In this document: positions 10,640-19,815 of the stretch, piece by piece | How positions within the stretch are numbered: the stretch's first letter is position 1 | Layout of the letters: each line of letters starts with the position of its first letter | NCBI GenBank assembly: GCA_030704615.1 | Contig: CM060733.1 | Coordinates: forward strand, 33,542,001 to 33,606,000 | DNA from: Takakia lepidozioides | Lineage: Eukaryota > Streptophyta > Takakiopsida > Takakiales > Takakiaceae | Length of the DNA: 64,000 nt | Direction: 5' to 3' | Notes under the pieces: model-generated | What the model saw: only the letters and a program-made list of their open reading frames with translations | The model's database searches: none | What the model was told of the DNA's origin: nothing | Position numbers and translations under genes: made by a program

Positions 10640-11640
10640 ACCTGGCAACCACCTGACTCAGGGATTTGTTTGCTAGACCTATTTGGAGGCATGAGCATTG
10701 GGCTTAAGCTTGCAGGAGTGTTGCAAACTAGGATTAAAGTACAAAAGTACTTGTATGTGGAGAAGGATGAGATACCTCGGCGTATTTCTATGCGTCACGT
10801 TGCCTTGCTCACACACCAGTACCCTGAGTTGCTGCCTCTCTCAGCAATTCAAGGGTACCAAAAGGCCTTGCCAGCAGACATTACCATGCTGGGGGCGGAT
10901 GATTTGGACCGGCATGATGCCATTGACTTGGTGATAGCTGGATGGCCTTGCCAAGGACACTCTCCCGCAGGTCATGGGAATGGCTTGCATGATGCACGAT
11001 CGCATTTGTTTTGGGAGATGTTGAGAGTGTTGTGTGACTTGCAGACGAGGCAAGTGCAACCTCTAGCCTATATCTTGGAGAATGTTCCTCTTACGAGGGA
11101 CTCTCGGGCCAGGGTTATGTCCAGTGTGCATCAGGTACGATCTTGGATTGGATCGGCGGTGCTATTGGATGCAGCAGTGGTGGGCATCGACCTCGATTGT
11201 GGTGGAGCAATCTTGCACCACCAGAGCTGCTCAAGAGAGCATATGATTCCATTCAACGGCCACCCAATCTCATGGTTGAGGGCATTTTGGACCAAAGGAG
11301 GCAACCACAGAGGGTGCGACATGATGACCATCCACCTCTAGCAGTGGTCAATCGAGTGGGGCAGCCACGTATAGCCTTGCCTACGCTCATGAGCTTTCCC
11401 TCGTCTCATGCTTTTCGAGACAATGGTCCTGGGTTGATTTGGGACAGTGTGCTACAGCAATTGGTGGAGCCCAATGCGGATGAGCGCGAGCGGGCAATGG
11501 GGTTTGTCACGGGCACTACAGCTGTGCCAGCTCTGTCAGAGGCATCACGACGCCAGGTGTTGGGTCAGGCAATGGATCTCAATTGCTTGACATGGGTCAT
11601 TGGCTTGTGCATGGCTGAGCAACGGAGATTGCAAGCATTG
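10640..11640 (+). pseudogene. Cytosine-C5 DNA methyltransferase domain within Pol of element 1 (one frameshift)
   Basis: Conserved C5-methyltransferase motifs appear in canonical order. Motif I (AdoMet binding) is LLDLFGGMSIGL at about 10,670. A motif II/III-like segment KYLYVEKDEIPRR follows. Motif IV with the catalytic Cys is AGWPCQGHSPAG (PCQ at 10,946-10,954), and motif VI is YILENVPL (ENV at 11,078-11,086). Then come VLLDAAVVG and, after a 1-nt frame change near 11,190, GHRPRLWWSNL (motif VIII). PNADERERAMGF and RRQVLGQAMDLN near 11,550 stand for motifs IX/X. The order differs from the rearranged plant DRM family. The domain starts about 120 residues after the protease and ends before the RT linker, in the Pol frame. 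An intact product would methylate cytosine in DNA using AdoMet. Relationship to DNMT1, DNMT3 or bacterial-type enzymes cannot be settled by eye. Confidence 0.92.
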
Positions 11641-12171
11641 GTGGCTACTTCTTCACTTCCATTGGATATTGCACCATCTCTGCCAACTGGGACGGTGGAG
11701 GCAGTGAGTGGGGGCGAGCACAGGATCATGGGGTGCAAACACCCATGGCAGATGTGGGATAAGATGCGGAAAGAGAGAGTCCTTGGATCTCTCAAGTAGC
11801 AATATGAGGAGTAAGGAGAGCCATACACTCAGGATCAGTTAGAGGCCAGGGTGGCCAATGTTTTTGAAGAGGTTGAGAATGTTTTTTGCTCAAAGGATGT
11901 TCTCAAGGTGGCTATGGCAGAGCAAGTGGAGGCTTCGCCACAGTCAGATTGGGTGAACAAGGCCCAAGAAGTTGCTATCTAGCAACCAAAGGATTCGTCT
12001 CCTACCTCCAAGCCTGGTGTACCCAAGGTTGCAGTCACTGAGGACAATTGGGAACCAGATGTTGGACCTACAGTCACCAGAGGAGAGAGACGGAGGATCC
12101 AGCAATTTCTAAGGGCTTATAGAAATTGCTTTGCTTTCAGTTTGAAGGATTTGGGGAGTTTGAAGGGTTAG
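11641..12171 (+). other. Linker between methyltransferase and reverse transcriptase
   Basis: Frame 1 continues from the methyltransferase into the reverse transcriptase, interrupted by TAG (11,797), TAA (11,812), TAG (about 11,980) and TAG (12,169). The segment RRRIQQFLRAYRNCFAFSLKDLG is the usual pre-RT helix of Ty3 Pol (here followed by a stop), which supports a single Pol frame across the methyltransferase. Confidence 0.7.
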
Positions 12172-13560
12172 GAGATTCGTATTGATTTGGCAAGTGACAT
12201 GCCAATCTTTCAAAGGCCCTACCGGTATAGTGACATGAAGAGGTCATTGATCCAGTCACGGACTATGGAGTTGTTCGAAGCTGGATTGGTGGAGTTGTCA
12301 GGCGGGGAGTATGCCTCGGCAACGGTGATGCCAGCTAAGAAGGATATCTATGGCAATTGGACAGAAAGAAGGATGTGTGGGGACTATCGTCATGTGAACC
12401 GTCAGACTAAGTCCGATAGATATGCCATGCCAACTCCAGATGAGATCTTTGATGCCATTGGGCATGCAAAGGTGTTTAGCACATTGGACTTGCGATCCGG
12501 TTACCACCAGTTGCCAATCAAAGAGGCTGACAAGCAAAAGACGACATTCTGGGGGATTGACCAACATGGGAAGAATTGCTTGTATCAATGGCGGTTCTTA
12601 CCGTTTGCGTTGAAGAATGCTCCTACAGAGTTTCAAAGGGTCATGGATAGGATTCTTGCGGGGCTAGACTTCGCCCGGTGCTACATTGATGACATCATTG
12701 TCTTTAGTGCTACGGTTGAGGAGCATGAGAGACACCTTCAGGTGGTGTTTGAGCGTTGAGAGCGCACGGGTTGAAACTGCACCCCGAAAGTGCAAGTTCT
12801 TCCACAATCAGACTGAGTATCTGGGCCACATGATATATCCTGGAGGATTGGGTGTTCAACAGACAAAGGTGGAGGCCATTGCATGCATTCCACGTCCCAT
12901 GGATGTGAGCAGAGTTCGTGCTTTCATGGGATTGGCAAATTACTATCGACGGTTTGTCAAGGGATTTAGTAGCATTGCAAAGGCTCTAACCAAGTTAACC
13001 AAGGTGGGTCAAGAGTGGCAGTGGGAGGAGGAGCAGGAGGAAGCCTTTGAGGAACTCAAGGCTCGATTGACTTCTGCACCTATTCTGAGGCGGCCTATTC
13101 GGGGGCGGCCTTTCCAGCTACATACGGATTGGAATATGCTGGGGATTGGAGCAGTGCTTACACATGTGGATGATGAGGGAAGAGAGTTCGTAGTGGCATA
13201 TGCTAGCCGCTCGAACCATGATGTCGAGGCGAAGTATAGTTCCTATGAAAGGGAGTGTCTAGCTGCGGTATGGGCAGTGGCACATTTCAGATGCTACCTC
13301 TATGGCAATCTCTTCACCCTTGTCATGGATCACCAACCATTAAAATGGTTGATGGAGTCAGACAAGCTTACAGGGAAGCTTGCACGGTGGGCACTTATGC
13401 TTTAAGAGTACGACTTCCAGGTGGTGCATCGAGCCGGTATTGTCAATCGGGATGCAGATGGATTGAGTCGTAATCCATGCACAAGCAAACGTGATGATAC
13501 TGGAGCTCGGTGGCATGGTGAGACAGATGAGGAGATGGTGCCAGGATAGCATGCATCGGC
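12172..13560 (+). pseudogene. pol: Reverse transcriptase and RNase H of element 1 (broken)
   Basis: RT motifs are in order: RRMCGDYRHVNRQT, STLDLRSGYHQLPI, FLPFALKNAPTEFQRVMD and the catalytic CYIDDIIVFS (YxDD form) at about 12,680. At about 12,757 the frame changes from 1 to 2, and the thumb continues with CKFFHNQTEYLGHMI and FMGLANYYRRF. RNase H follows with FQLHTDWNMLGIGAVL (the D of the first acidic motif) and SSYERECLAAVWAV, then a TAA stop at 13,403 just before the EYDFQVVHRAG...DADGLSR tail. An intact enzyme would copy element RNA to cDNA in virus-like particles. The family is Ty3/gypsy by motif content and by the downstream integrase. Confidence 0.9.
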
Positions 13561-13564
13561 TTTT

Positions 13565-14900
13565 TTGTGCATTCTAGCAATAGGAGCTCAAGCTGGTCCA
13601 TCCCATGCGATTGGTCATATAGATAGCGTGCATGACGATCCAAAGACTAGTGAGGAGTTTGGTGGTGCTAAGGATGTGCATGAAGATGCAGCAGTGTTGG
13701 CATACATTCGTACCGGAGAGACAGCGGCCAGTGTGACTGCTAAGGAGAGGGATCGGGTCCTACAACGAGCTAAGAGGTTCAAGTGGGAGGAGACTCACCT
13801 ACTCCGGGTATGGGAGGATGGACGAGTAAGGATTGTGCCTCATCCAACACAACGAGCGCGATTGGTACGCCATGCCCATGAGGAGTTGGAATATTTTGGG
13901 GTGCGGCGCACTCATAGTTTGCTGCAAGGGCAGTATTGGTGGCAGGGCATGCACACGGATGTGCAACAGTTAGTGGCAAGGTGCATGGTGTATGATAGAG
14001 TGCGGGCTTCTTTCAATGTACCTACTCCACAATTGCATCCTTTACCCATTATGGGTTTGGGCTATCGTTGGAGTCTTGACTTCGCAGGCCCATTGCCACT
14101 AACTATTCGCCATAACAAGTATGTGTTGGTGATGGTGGAACATTTCTCCAAATGGATTGAACTGGTGGCATTGCCTGACAAAGTAAGTGAGGGGGCTGTG
14201 TATGCATTCTTAGATCGAATGCTTAGCCAATTTGGTGCTCCAGCCGAGGTACTCACGGACCAAGGGAGAGAATTCTTGGGGGAGTTTCAGGCTTTATGTG
14301 AGCAAGCCTTGATAGATCACCGCACTACTTCTCGGGATCATCCCGAGGCTGATGGCTTGGCGGAGAGAGTTGTTCAGATAGTCAAGAGAGGTTTGCGCAA
14401 GTACGGTTTGCAGAAGGGACACCTAGGAAATTGGGACCTTCAACTGCCTTGGCTAGCTATGGGCTATAGGTTCAGCAAACAAGCTTCACTTGCCTCCTTC
14501 TCACCTTATTTCCTTCTCTTTGGCCGAGAGCCAGATTTGTCTGCATTTATTCGCAGGGAGACTGTAGTAGTCCTCAACCTTGATGATTCGGAGGTATGGA
14601 CACAAGCATGTGCCCAGCGGGCAGAATTGTTCAAGAGAGTCATGCCTATGGCTTTTGAGAACCTTGCTATTGCCCAACATCGAGACACATTGAGGTACGC
14701 CACTATACGTAGAGGGGGATATCGGCCAGGTGTTCGGCGTTTCCACCCTGGGGACTATATGTATCTGTAGCAGACAGCACCTACGACTTTGGATGTCACA
14801 GCAGGCCGTGTGTTTCTAAGGGTCTGGGAGGTGTTGCCTTCAGGAGTATTGATTCTGGAGGGTCCAGATGACATGGTATGGAAGGACCATGTGCGCAATT
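13565..14900 (+). pseudogene. Integrase of element 1 (nearly open frame)
   Basis: A 401-residue open frame ends in TAG (14,768-14,770). The N-terminal zinc-binding region has HAHEELEYFGVRRTHSLL and an altered CMVYDRVRA where HHCC integrases have C-x2-C. The catalytic core begins with WSLDFAGPLPL (first D) and continues with VLTDQGREFLGEF (second D) and HPEADGLAERVVQ (E). After the core come GYRFSKQASLASFSPYFLLFGREP and HPGDYMYL, the GPY/F-type C-terminal region. Reading past the TAG gives FLRVWEVLPSGVLILEG and VRNCAP, the strand-rich end found in related plant and algal elements. The second zinc Cys appears lost (CMVYD). Function in an intact element is insertion of cDNA into chromatin. Confidence 0.9.
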
Positions 14901-14954
14901 GTGCGCCATGACACCTTCCACATGTGGATGGGAAGATAGATCCCAACCTTTGCA

Positions 14955-15158
14955 GTGGTACCTGCAGGGTTGCGTTGCATGCTATGTGAGCATGCTGGTG
15001 GTGCCACGACCATGTTGGTGTGTGACAAATGCTCAAGGGGGTGGCACATGGGATGCTTGACACCACCATTTGAGGAGGTTCCTAGTGGAGAATGGTTGTG
15101 TCCACGAATGCCTTGGATAGAGGTAGTGGGGCATGACAGTGGTGAGGTTGACAAGTGA
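14955..15158 (+). pseudogene. PHD finger at the C-terminus of element 1 Pol
   Basis: In frame 3, one frame change after integrase, the translation contains CMLC, then MLVCDKCSRGWHMGCL, then SGEWLCPR. This is the C4-H-C spacing of a PHD zinc finger (C-x2-C, C-x2-C-x4-H-x2-C, W-x-C-P). The eighth ligand, expected right after CPR, is not in frame: TGC lies one base out of register and the frame reads methionine. PHD fingers bind histone H3 tails. In this position, where chromoviruses carry a chromodomain, it probably steered integration. The stop TGA is at 15,156-15,158. Confidence 0.82.
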
Positions 15159-15370
15159 TTCAAGGTCTAGCTAATGGGAGTTCAATGCCATGGACACCCA
15201 ATTGAAGCCATGGATTGCAGGAAGGCGAGTAACGATGGGGCTACTTTTGCACCCGGCCTCTTGATCTATTGACTTTAGATAGTGGGACTTGGGCGATTGA
15301 TGACCAAGTGATGATCTTATTGGGATAGATACTTGTCAGCTATCTGGTGTTAGAGAGACATAATCACCAG

Positions 15371-15383
15371 CTAGGGGGGCGAT
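15371..15383 (+). promoter_or_regulatory. Polypurine tract of element 1
   Basis: ctaggggggcgat directly precedes the TGTGG start of the 3' LTR, the expected place and composition of the plus-strand primer for second-strand cDNA synthesis. Confidence 0.7.
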
Positions 15384-15836
15384 TGTGGCATAGTTTTCTA
15401 GGATTGTGTGCTTAGAATGTATGGTGGACAGCGATGTATGTTGTGGCACGATGCTTAGGTACATGACAGCTGTCATGGTTTTAATCATGGTTAACTAGAA
15501 TTACCTACTTCTAGTTAACTATGATATTTTGGATATTTATATTTGTATTTTGTGTGTTGGGACTTCATTTGGTCTCACATGCCAAGTGAGGTGTCAAACC
15601 TCACTTGGGACATGGGAATGGGTTTTCCCCTTGTGAGTGTTGAGGAGGGCTCATCTTCTTGTAGTTGAGCCTCCATGAGCCTCTCTCACCTCCATAGCTC
15701 TAGGTATTGAGAAAGAGTGTGTTGAGGGCTTTGTAGGGTGGATTCCCTTAGCAAGGGTGCCCTGGGCTTGACTTAGTTTATGTGATTGAGTGGATTCAAG
15801 AGTGGAGTGTTTCCATTGTGTTCACTTTCATTATCA
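15384..15836 (+). repeat. 3' LTR of element 1
   Basis: It begins TGTGGCATAG at 15,384, immediately after the polypurine tract, and ends in CA near 15,836 (or 15,830). The same TGTGGCATAG start recurs at 15,838, which fixes the right edge. The inside holds 'ggttaactagaattacctacttctagttaact', a self-complementary stretch, and an AT-rich segment that could carry the promoter. A 5' partner was not found in the window. Confidence 0.78.
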
Positions 15837-15837
15837 T

Positions 15838-15925
15838 TGTGGCATAGCTTTCTAGGATTGTGTGCTTAGAATGTATGGTGGACAATGATGTATGTTGTGG
15901 CATGATGCTTAGGTGCACGACATAA
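15838..15925 (+). repeat. Truncated second copy of the element 1 LTR start
   Basis: About 88 bp starting TGTGGCATAG match the first 88 bp of the LTR at 15,384 with a handful of substitutions (for example gacaatgatg for gacagcgatg). The match ends at 'cacgaca', where the palindromic array begins. It is separated from the first LTR by one base, so two LTR starts lie in tandem. Confidence 0.85.
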
Positions 15926-17140
15926 ATAATAATTTATATCCTTTTATTTTCCCACTCTTAGGACTCTTTAGGGGCGCCCTAACGAGTCCTAAGGGCAATT
16001 ATAAATAATAATTTACATCTTTCAATTATCCCCTTCTCAAGACTCCTTAGGATGGCCCTAAGGAGTCCTAAGGGCAATTATAGATAATAATTTATATGTT
16101 TCTATTTTCCCCCTTTTATAACCCTTAGACTGCTAGGGCGATTATTTATGTCTTTCCATTTTTTTCCTCTTAAGACTGCCCTAAGAAGTCCTGAGGGTAA
16201 TTATAAATAATAGTTTATATGTTTTTATTTTCCCCCCTCTTAGGATTCTTTAGGGCGGCCCAAAGGAGTCCTAAGGGCAATTATAAATAATAATTTACAT
16301 CTTTCAATTTTCCCCTTCTTAGGACTCCTTAGGGCGGCCCTCAGGAGTCATAAGGGCAATTATAAATAATAATTTATATAGTTCTATTTTTCCCCTCTCT
16401 TAACCTCTTAGGTTGCCTAAATGGGTCTTAAGGACAATTATTTAAGTCTTTCCATTTTTTCATCTTAGGAATGTCATATGAAGCTCTAAGGGTAATTATA
16501 AATAATAATTTATACGTTTTTATTTTCCCCTCTGTTAGGACTCCTTAGGGCCGTCCTGAGGAGTCGTAAGGGCAATTATAAATAATAATTTATACGTTTA
16601 TATTTTCCCCCTCTTATAACCCCTTTGCCTAAACAGGTCAATTATTTATGTCTTTCTATTTTTCTCCTCTTAGGACTCCTTAGGACTGTCCTAAGAAGCC
16701 CTAAGGATAATTATAAATAATAATTTATATGATTTCATTTTTCCCTCTCTTAGATTTCTTAGGGCCGCCCTAAGGAGTCCTAAGGGCAATTATAATAAGG
16801 TCTATTTCAAAAAAGGATGTCAGTGCATTACAAATGGATGTATGAACGTTTATCGAAAATAAAGTTTTTTTTCTCAATTATAATAAATGATGACAACCTA
16901 CCAATATTGTCGATACATACCAATAAATAATATATGTGATTCATAAATATAATGACCAAAGTTGATACATTTATTATACTAGTTTATATTTTTTCTATTT
17001 TTCTTAGGAAATATTCTTTTCTTTTAGAGTTATAAATAATAATTTACATATTTTCATATTCCCCCCCTTAGGACTTCTTAGGGCAGTCTTAAGGAGTCCT
17101 AAGGGCAATTATAAATAATATCTTACTATTTTTCTATTTT
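15926..17140. repeat. Tandem array of palindrome-bearing AT-rich units (array B)
   Basis: About ten units alternate 'aattataaataataatttatat', a pyrimidine-rich run ('tttttattttcccc') and a G/C-containing inverted repeat of the form CTTAGGACTCCTTAGGGC.GCCCTAAGGAGTCCTAAG. Clear examples lie near 16,315-16,355, 16,535-16,575, 16,745-16,790 and 17,070-17,105. Arms differ by a few substitutions. No coding potential. It resembles array A at 4.6-5.5 kb in plan. Confidence 0.85.
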
Positions 17141-17343
17141 TAACATAGGTATTAACATGTAAAGGTTTATTTCAAAAAAGGATGTCAGTGCATTACAAAT
17201 GGATGTATGAACTTTTATCGAAAATAAATTTTTGTTTTAATTATAATAAATGATGACAACCTACCAATTTTATCGGTATATGCCAATAAATAGTATATGT
17301 GATTCATAAATATAATGATCAAAGTTGATACATTTATTATAGT
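16797..17343. repeat. Pair of about 180-bp direct repeats
   Basis: The block from 'atttcaaaaaaggatgtcagtg' to 'ttgatacatttattata' occurs at about 16,797-16,983 and again at 17,162-17,343 with few differences. One array-B unit lies between them. The simplest reading is a tandem duplication of a roughly 363-bp segment. Confidence 0.88.
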
Positions 17344-17464
17344 ACCTTCGGGACAAATCACCACAAGGTACGATTCATCCCTCTTACCATTTCTGTAAAT
17401 CAATTGTTCGTAGGATGTTGCACATTGGAACCAACTGACACAGTGACATAGTGCATCTGAACAG

Positions 17465-19815
17465 TTGTCATTGTACATGTTGATGGTTTTCGACGAGTGG
17501 CTGAACGGTATATCAGTTGCGTACATCATATCCGCTAGGAATAAGACAACAGACCTGGTGCCGTGGATGACAGCCTTGCGTGACCGACTCCACGCAGATA
17601 TGCCGACTAGGCGACCCAATGCCTTCATTGTCATTGATGCGGACGCTGAAATCAACGCTATAAGGTGAGTCTTCCATACCTCAATAGACACCCATTGTCG
17701 AAGTCCTCTGGCATGCAACTGTCGTCATAGTGTGCTTTGGCAGAGTCGCGTGCGATAGTTCCCTGAGAGACTCGTATGCGCGAGTCTGCTGGCAGACTAG
17801 ACTCGGACCAAGTCACGTGGGCAAGCCCGACTCGCTCGAACCAAGTAGTCTCTGGCAGACTGGCCCGGCCGAGTCCGCCAGAAGACTCGCAGGGGCGAGT
17901 CTGTTGGCAACCCTTCATGGGTCTGCTGGCAGACTTGGGAGGGAAGTCAGCCCGCCAGACCCGCTAGGCAGTGTCTTGCGACCAAGTTCGTGTAGGGTTG
18001 GTGTGGAGTCTGTTTTGGCTACTCGGCTGGCAGACACGCCTGCGCCATTTACCCTGGCAGACTCACATGCGCAAGTCCGTTGCCAGACTCGACTCGGAGA
18101 GTCCGCTGCTAATCGTGTGTGGGCGAGTCCGCATGCAGCAACCGGACTAACTCCGCTGGCAGACTGCGTGGAGACGAGTTCGCTGGTACACTGAACGGGC
18201 CCGAGTCCCGCTGGCAAACCGCCATGTGGCATCTGCCACAAAGGACCCGCAGGGCCAAGTCCGCTGGCAAACTCGCCAGGTGGCATCTGCCACAATACTC
18301 GCAGGGCCAAGTCCGCTGGCAAACTCCGCCAGGTGCATCGCCACAAGACTCGCAGGGCCGAGTCCGCCTGCCACGCTTCATGGGTTCTGATAGCAGACTT
18401 AGGAGGGGAAGTCAGCCCCTCCCACACCCGTAGGCCGTGTCTTACCACCAAGTCCGTTTAGGGGTTGGTGTGATTCTGTCTGTTGAGGTCTCCAAACACT
18501 CGATGGTGTCCACCGACCGGAGTTCCCTCTGAAAGTGCATCATGTGGATGTGTTATGTGCAGGGTTTGCTTTCAAAAGAGTCCTCATTTTCCTGTGCCTT
18601 TGGCATGTCCGCAAGGCATGGGTAAAGAAATCATGCCAGAAGACCAAAGATTCCGTCACAGCAGCAAACGTGTTGAAGGATATGGAGACCTCACCATACT
18701 GTAGAGGTAGACAAGCGAAGCAAGATCCCCAAAAAAAAAACACTTCTATGGGTTGCCAAAACAATCAGGGACATGAGAAAGAAATATCATAATGCCCGGG
18801 AATTTTTAAAGTACATCGACAAGGAATGGTCTCCTAAAATAGCAATGTCACTGATGTACTGCTGCTCGTCATGTTTTTTCCACACATGCCCAGTCAAGAC
18901 ACAAATGCTAGCATTGAGGCATACCATGGAAACTTGAAGGCTAGACTGAGGATGGGGGAAGGCAAAATGACTGGTCGAAGAGTCGATTGGCTAATATGGG
19001 AACTCACGGGCCGTGTGCTCACACACTACTGGTACGCAATTCATTTGAAGACGCATGGGTTCATACGCAATGACAAACAGGGAAAAGTACATATCTATAA
19101 GCTCTGTGCTAGCGGCCAGGGACATTCCAACGAGCAATGTGACTCTAACCCTTGTGCTAAGCAGCAATCACCCAGACACAACCTACATTGTTTACAACCC
19201 TGGATCGGATTGGGCTTCTTGCACTTGCCCATGGCAAATGAAAGATATTTGTGCAAACACCAAGTGAATGTGCTGAAGTTGCTTTCATCCCGACTTGCAA
19301 GATGGACTCATAGTGCGTGCATGTGGCAATGCACTCGGAACCATACATGGAGGATTGCATAATCTGATGTTGGATAAAACGACTGTCGCAGGGGAGGTTT
19401 GGTGCGATGGACAGACCTGTGGAGGATTATGACTTTGCACCCCCTCGAGGAACCGTCTACGTTCCCACTAGTATGGCCGAAGAATGGTCAGATATACTTC
19501 GTATAATGGGTGATAACAAGTACCTCGAGACACATGTGCTGTCGTGCCTTCGAATCTGTAGAGGGCAGCTTATTGATATCCCCCCCCCTGGCCAAAAGTG
19601 CTGCTGGGATGCTACATCCTCATGCAGCAAAACCTTTCCGACCTGTTGACGACAATAATAATTTGTCTCTGAAAAGGAAGAGAGATTTCGTCGAAGCATG
19701 GAAAACCCGACCCAGTCTGCGGAGAATGCGCAATAGGGTATATGCCCCAACACCTGCAACGAAAATATACTCTAGAATTGTTAAGGTTTCAGACCGTTGG
19801 GCGGGACCCAAGTAG
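17465..19815 (+). pseudogene. MULE transposase with SWIM zinc finger (broken)
   Basis: Four pieces match a Mutator-like transposase in order. At 17,465-17,668: VFDEWLNGISVAYIIS, TTDLVPWMTALRDRL and NAFIVIDADAEINAIR (DDE core with the second acidic position). At 18,535-18,700: ILIFLCLWHVRKAWVKK (the CLWHVRRAW block). At 18,900-19,370: NASIEAYHGNLKARLR and RRVDWLIWEL, then, after a frame change, VYNPGSDWASCTCPWQMKDI and CKHQVNVLK, which form a C-x-C-xn-C-x-H SWIM finger. At 19,407-19,815: a basic tail with LKRKRD, a possible nuclear signal. Between the first two pieces lies 0.8 kb of hairpin-forming repeat. Several frame changes make this copy inactive. It lies in the CAGACT-rich outer element with the minus-strand gene at 22.4-25.4 kb. 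Confidence 0.8.
17720..18460. repeat. GC-rich hairpin repeat array inside the MULE gene
   Basis: The words 'cgagtctgctggcagactcg', 'gccgagtccgccagaagactcgcaggg' and 'ggccaagtccgctggcaaactc' recur at 20-60 bp intervals. Many copies are self-complementary (GAGTCTGC...GCAGACTC). The array separates two exons or pieces of the MULE transposase and could be an intron expansion. Open frames across it reflect composition only. Confidence 0.75.

Larger units (their letters stand above)
7741..15836 (+). mobile_element. Ty3/gypsy retrotransposon carrying a C5 DNA methyltransferase and a PHD finger (element 1)
   Basis: Domains in plus-strand order are Gag with two zinc knuckles, retropepsin-like region, cytosine-C5 methyltransferase, reverse transcriptase, RNase H, integrase, PHD finger, polypurine tract and 3' LTR. 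RT-RNase H-integrase order is the Ty3/gypsy arrangement. Frames shift at about 8,300 (2 to 3), 10,160 (3 to 2), 11,190 (2 to 1), 12,757 (1 to 2) and 14,900-14,950 (2 to 3), with additional in-frame stops, so this copy is inactive. The leader 7,741-8,008 contains a duplicated phrase 'ggtgaggctggg.tgatgaccag' (about 7,790 and 7,840). No 5' LTR matching the 3' LTR and no clear tRNA primer site were found, so the left boundary is approximate and the 5' end is probably truncated. Confidence 0.88.

Noticed and set aside
10169-11341. Methyltransferase as an independent host gene into which a retrotransposon inserted
   Set aside because: Protease C-terminus lies in the same frame directly before it and the RT pre-helix in the same frame after it, with no LTR, target duplication or intron between.
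17730-18450. Long overlapping open frames on both strands rich in Ser, Ala, Gly and Arg
   Set aside because: Produced by GC-rich hairpin repeats; no conserved motif, and open in several frames at once.
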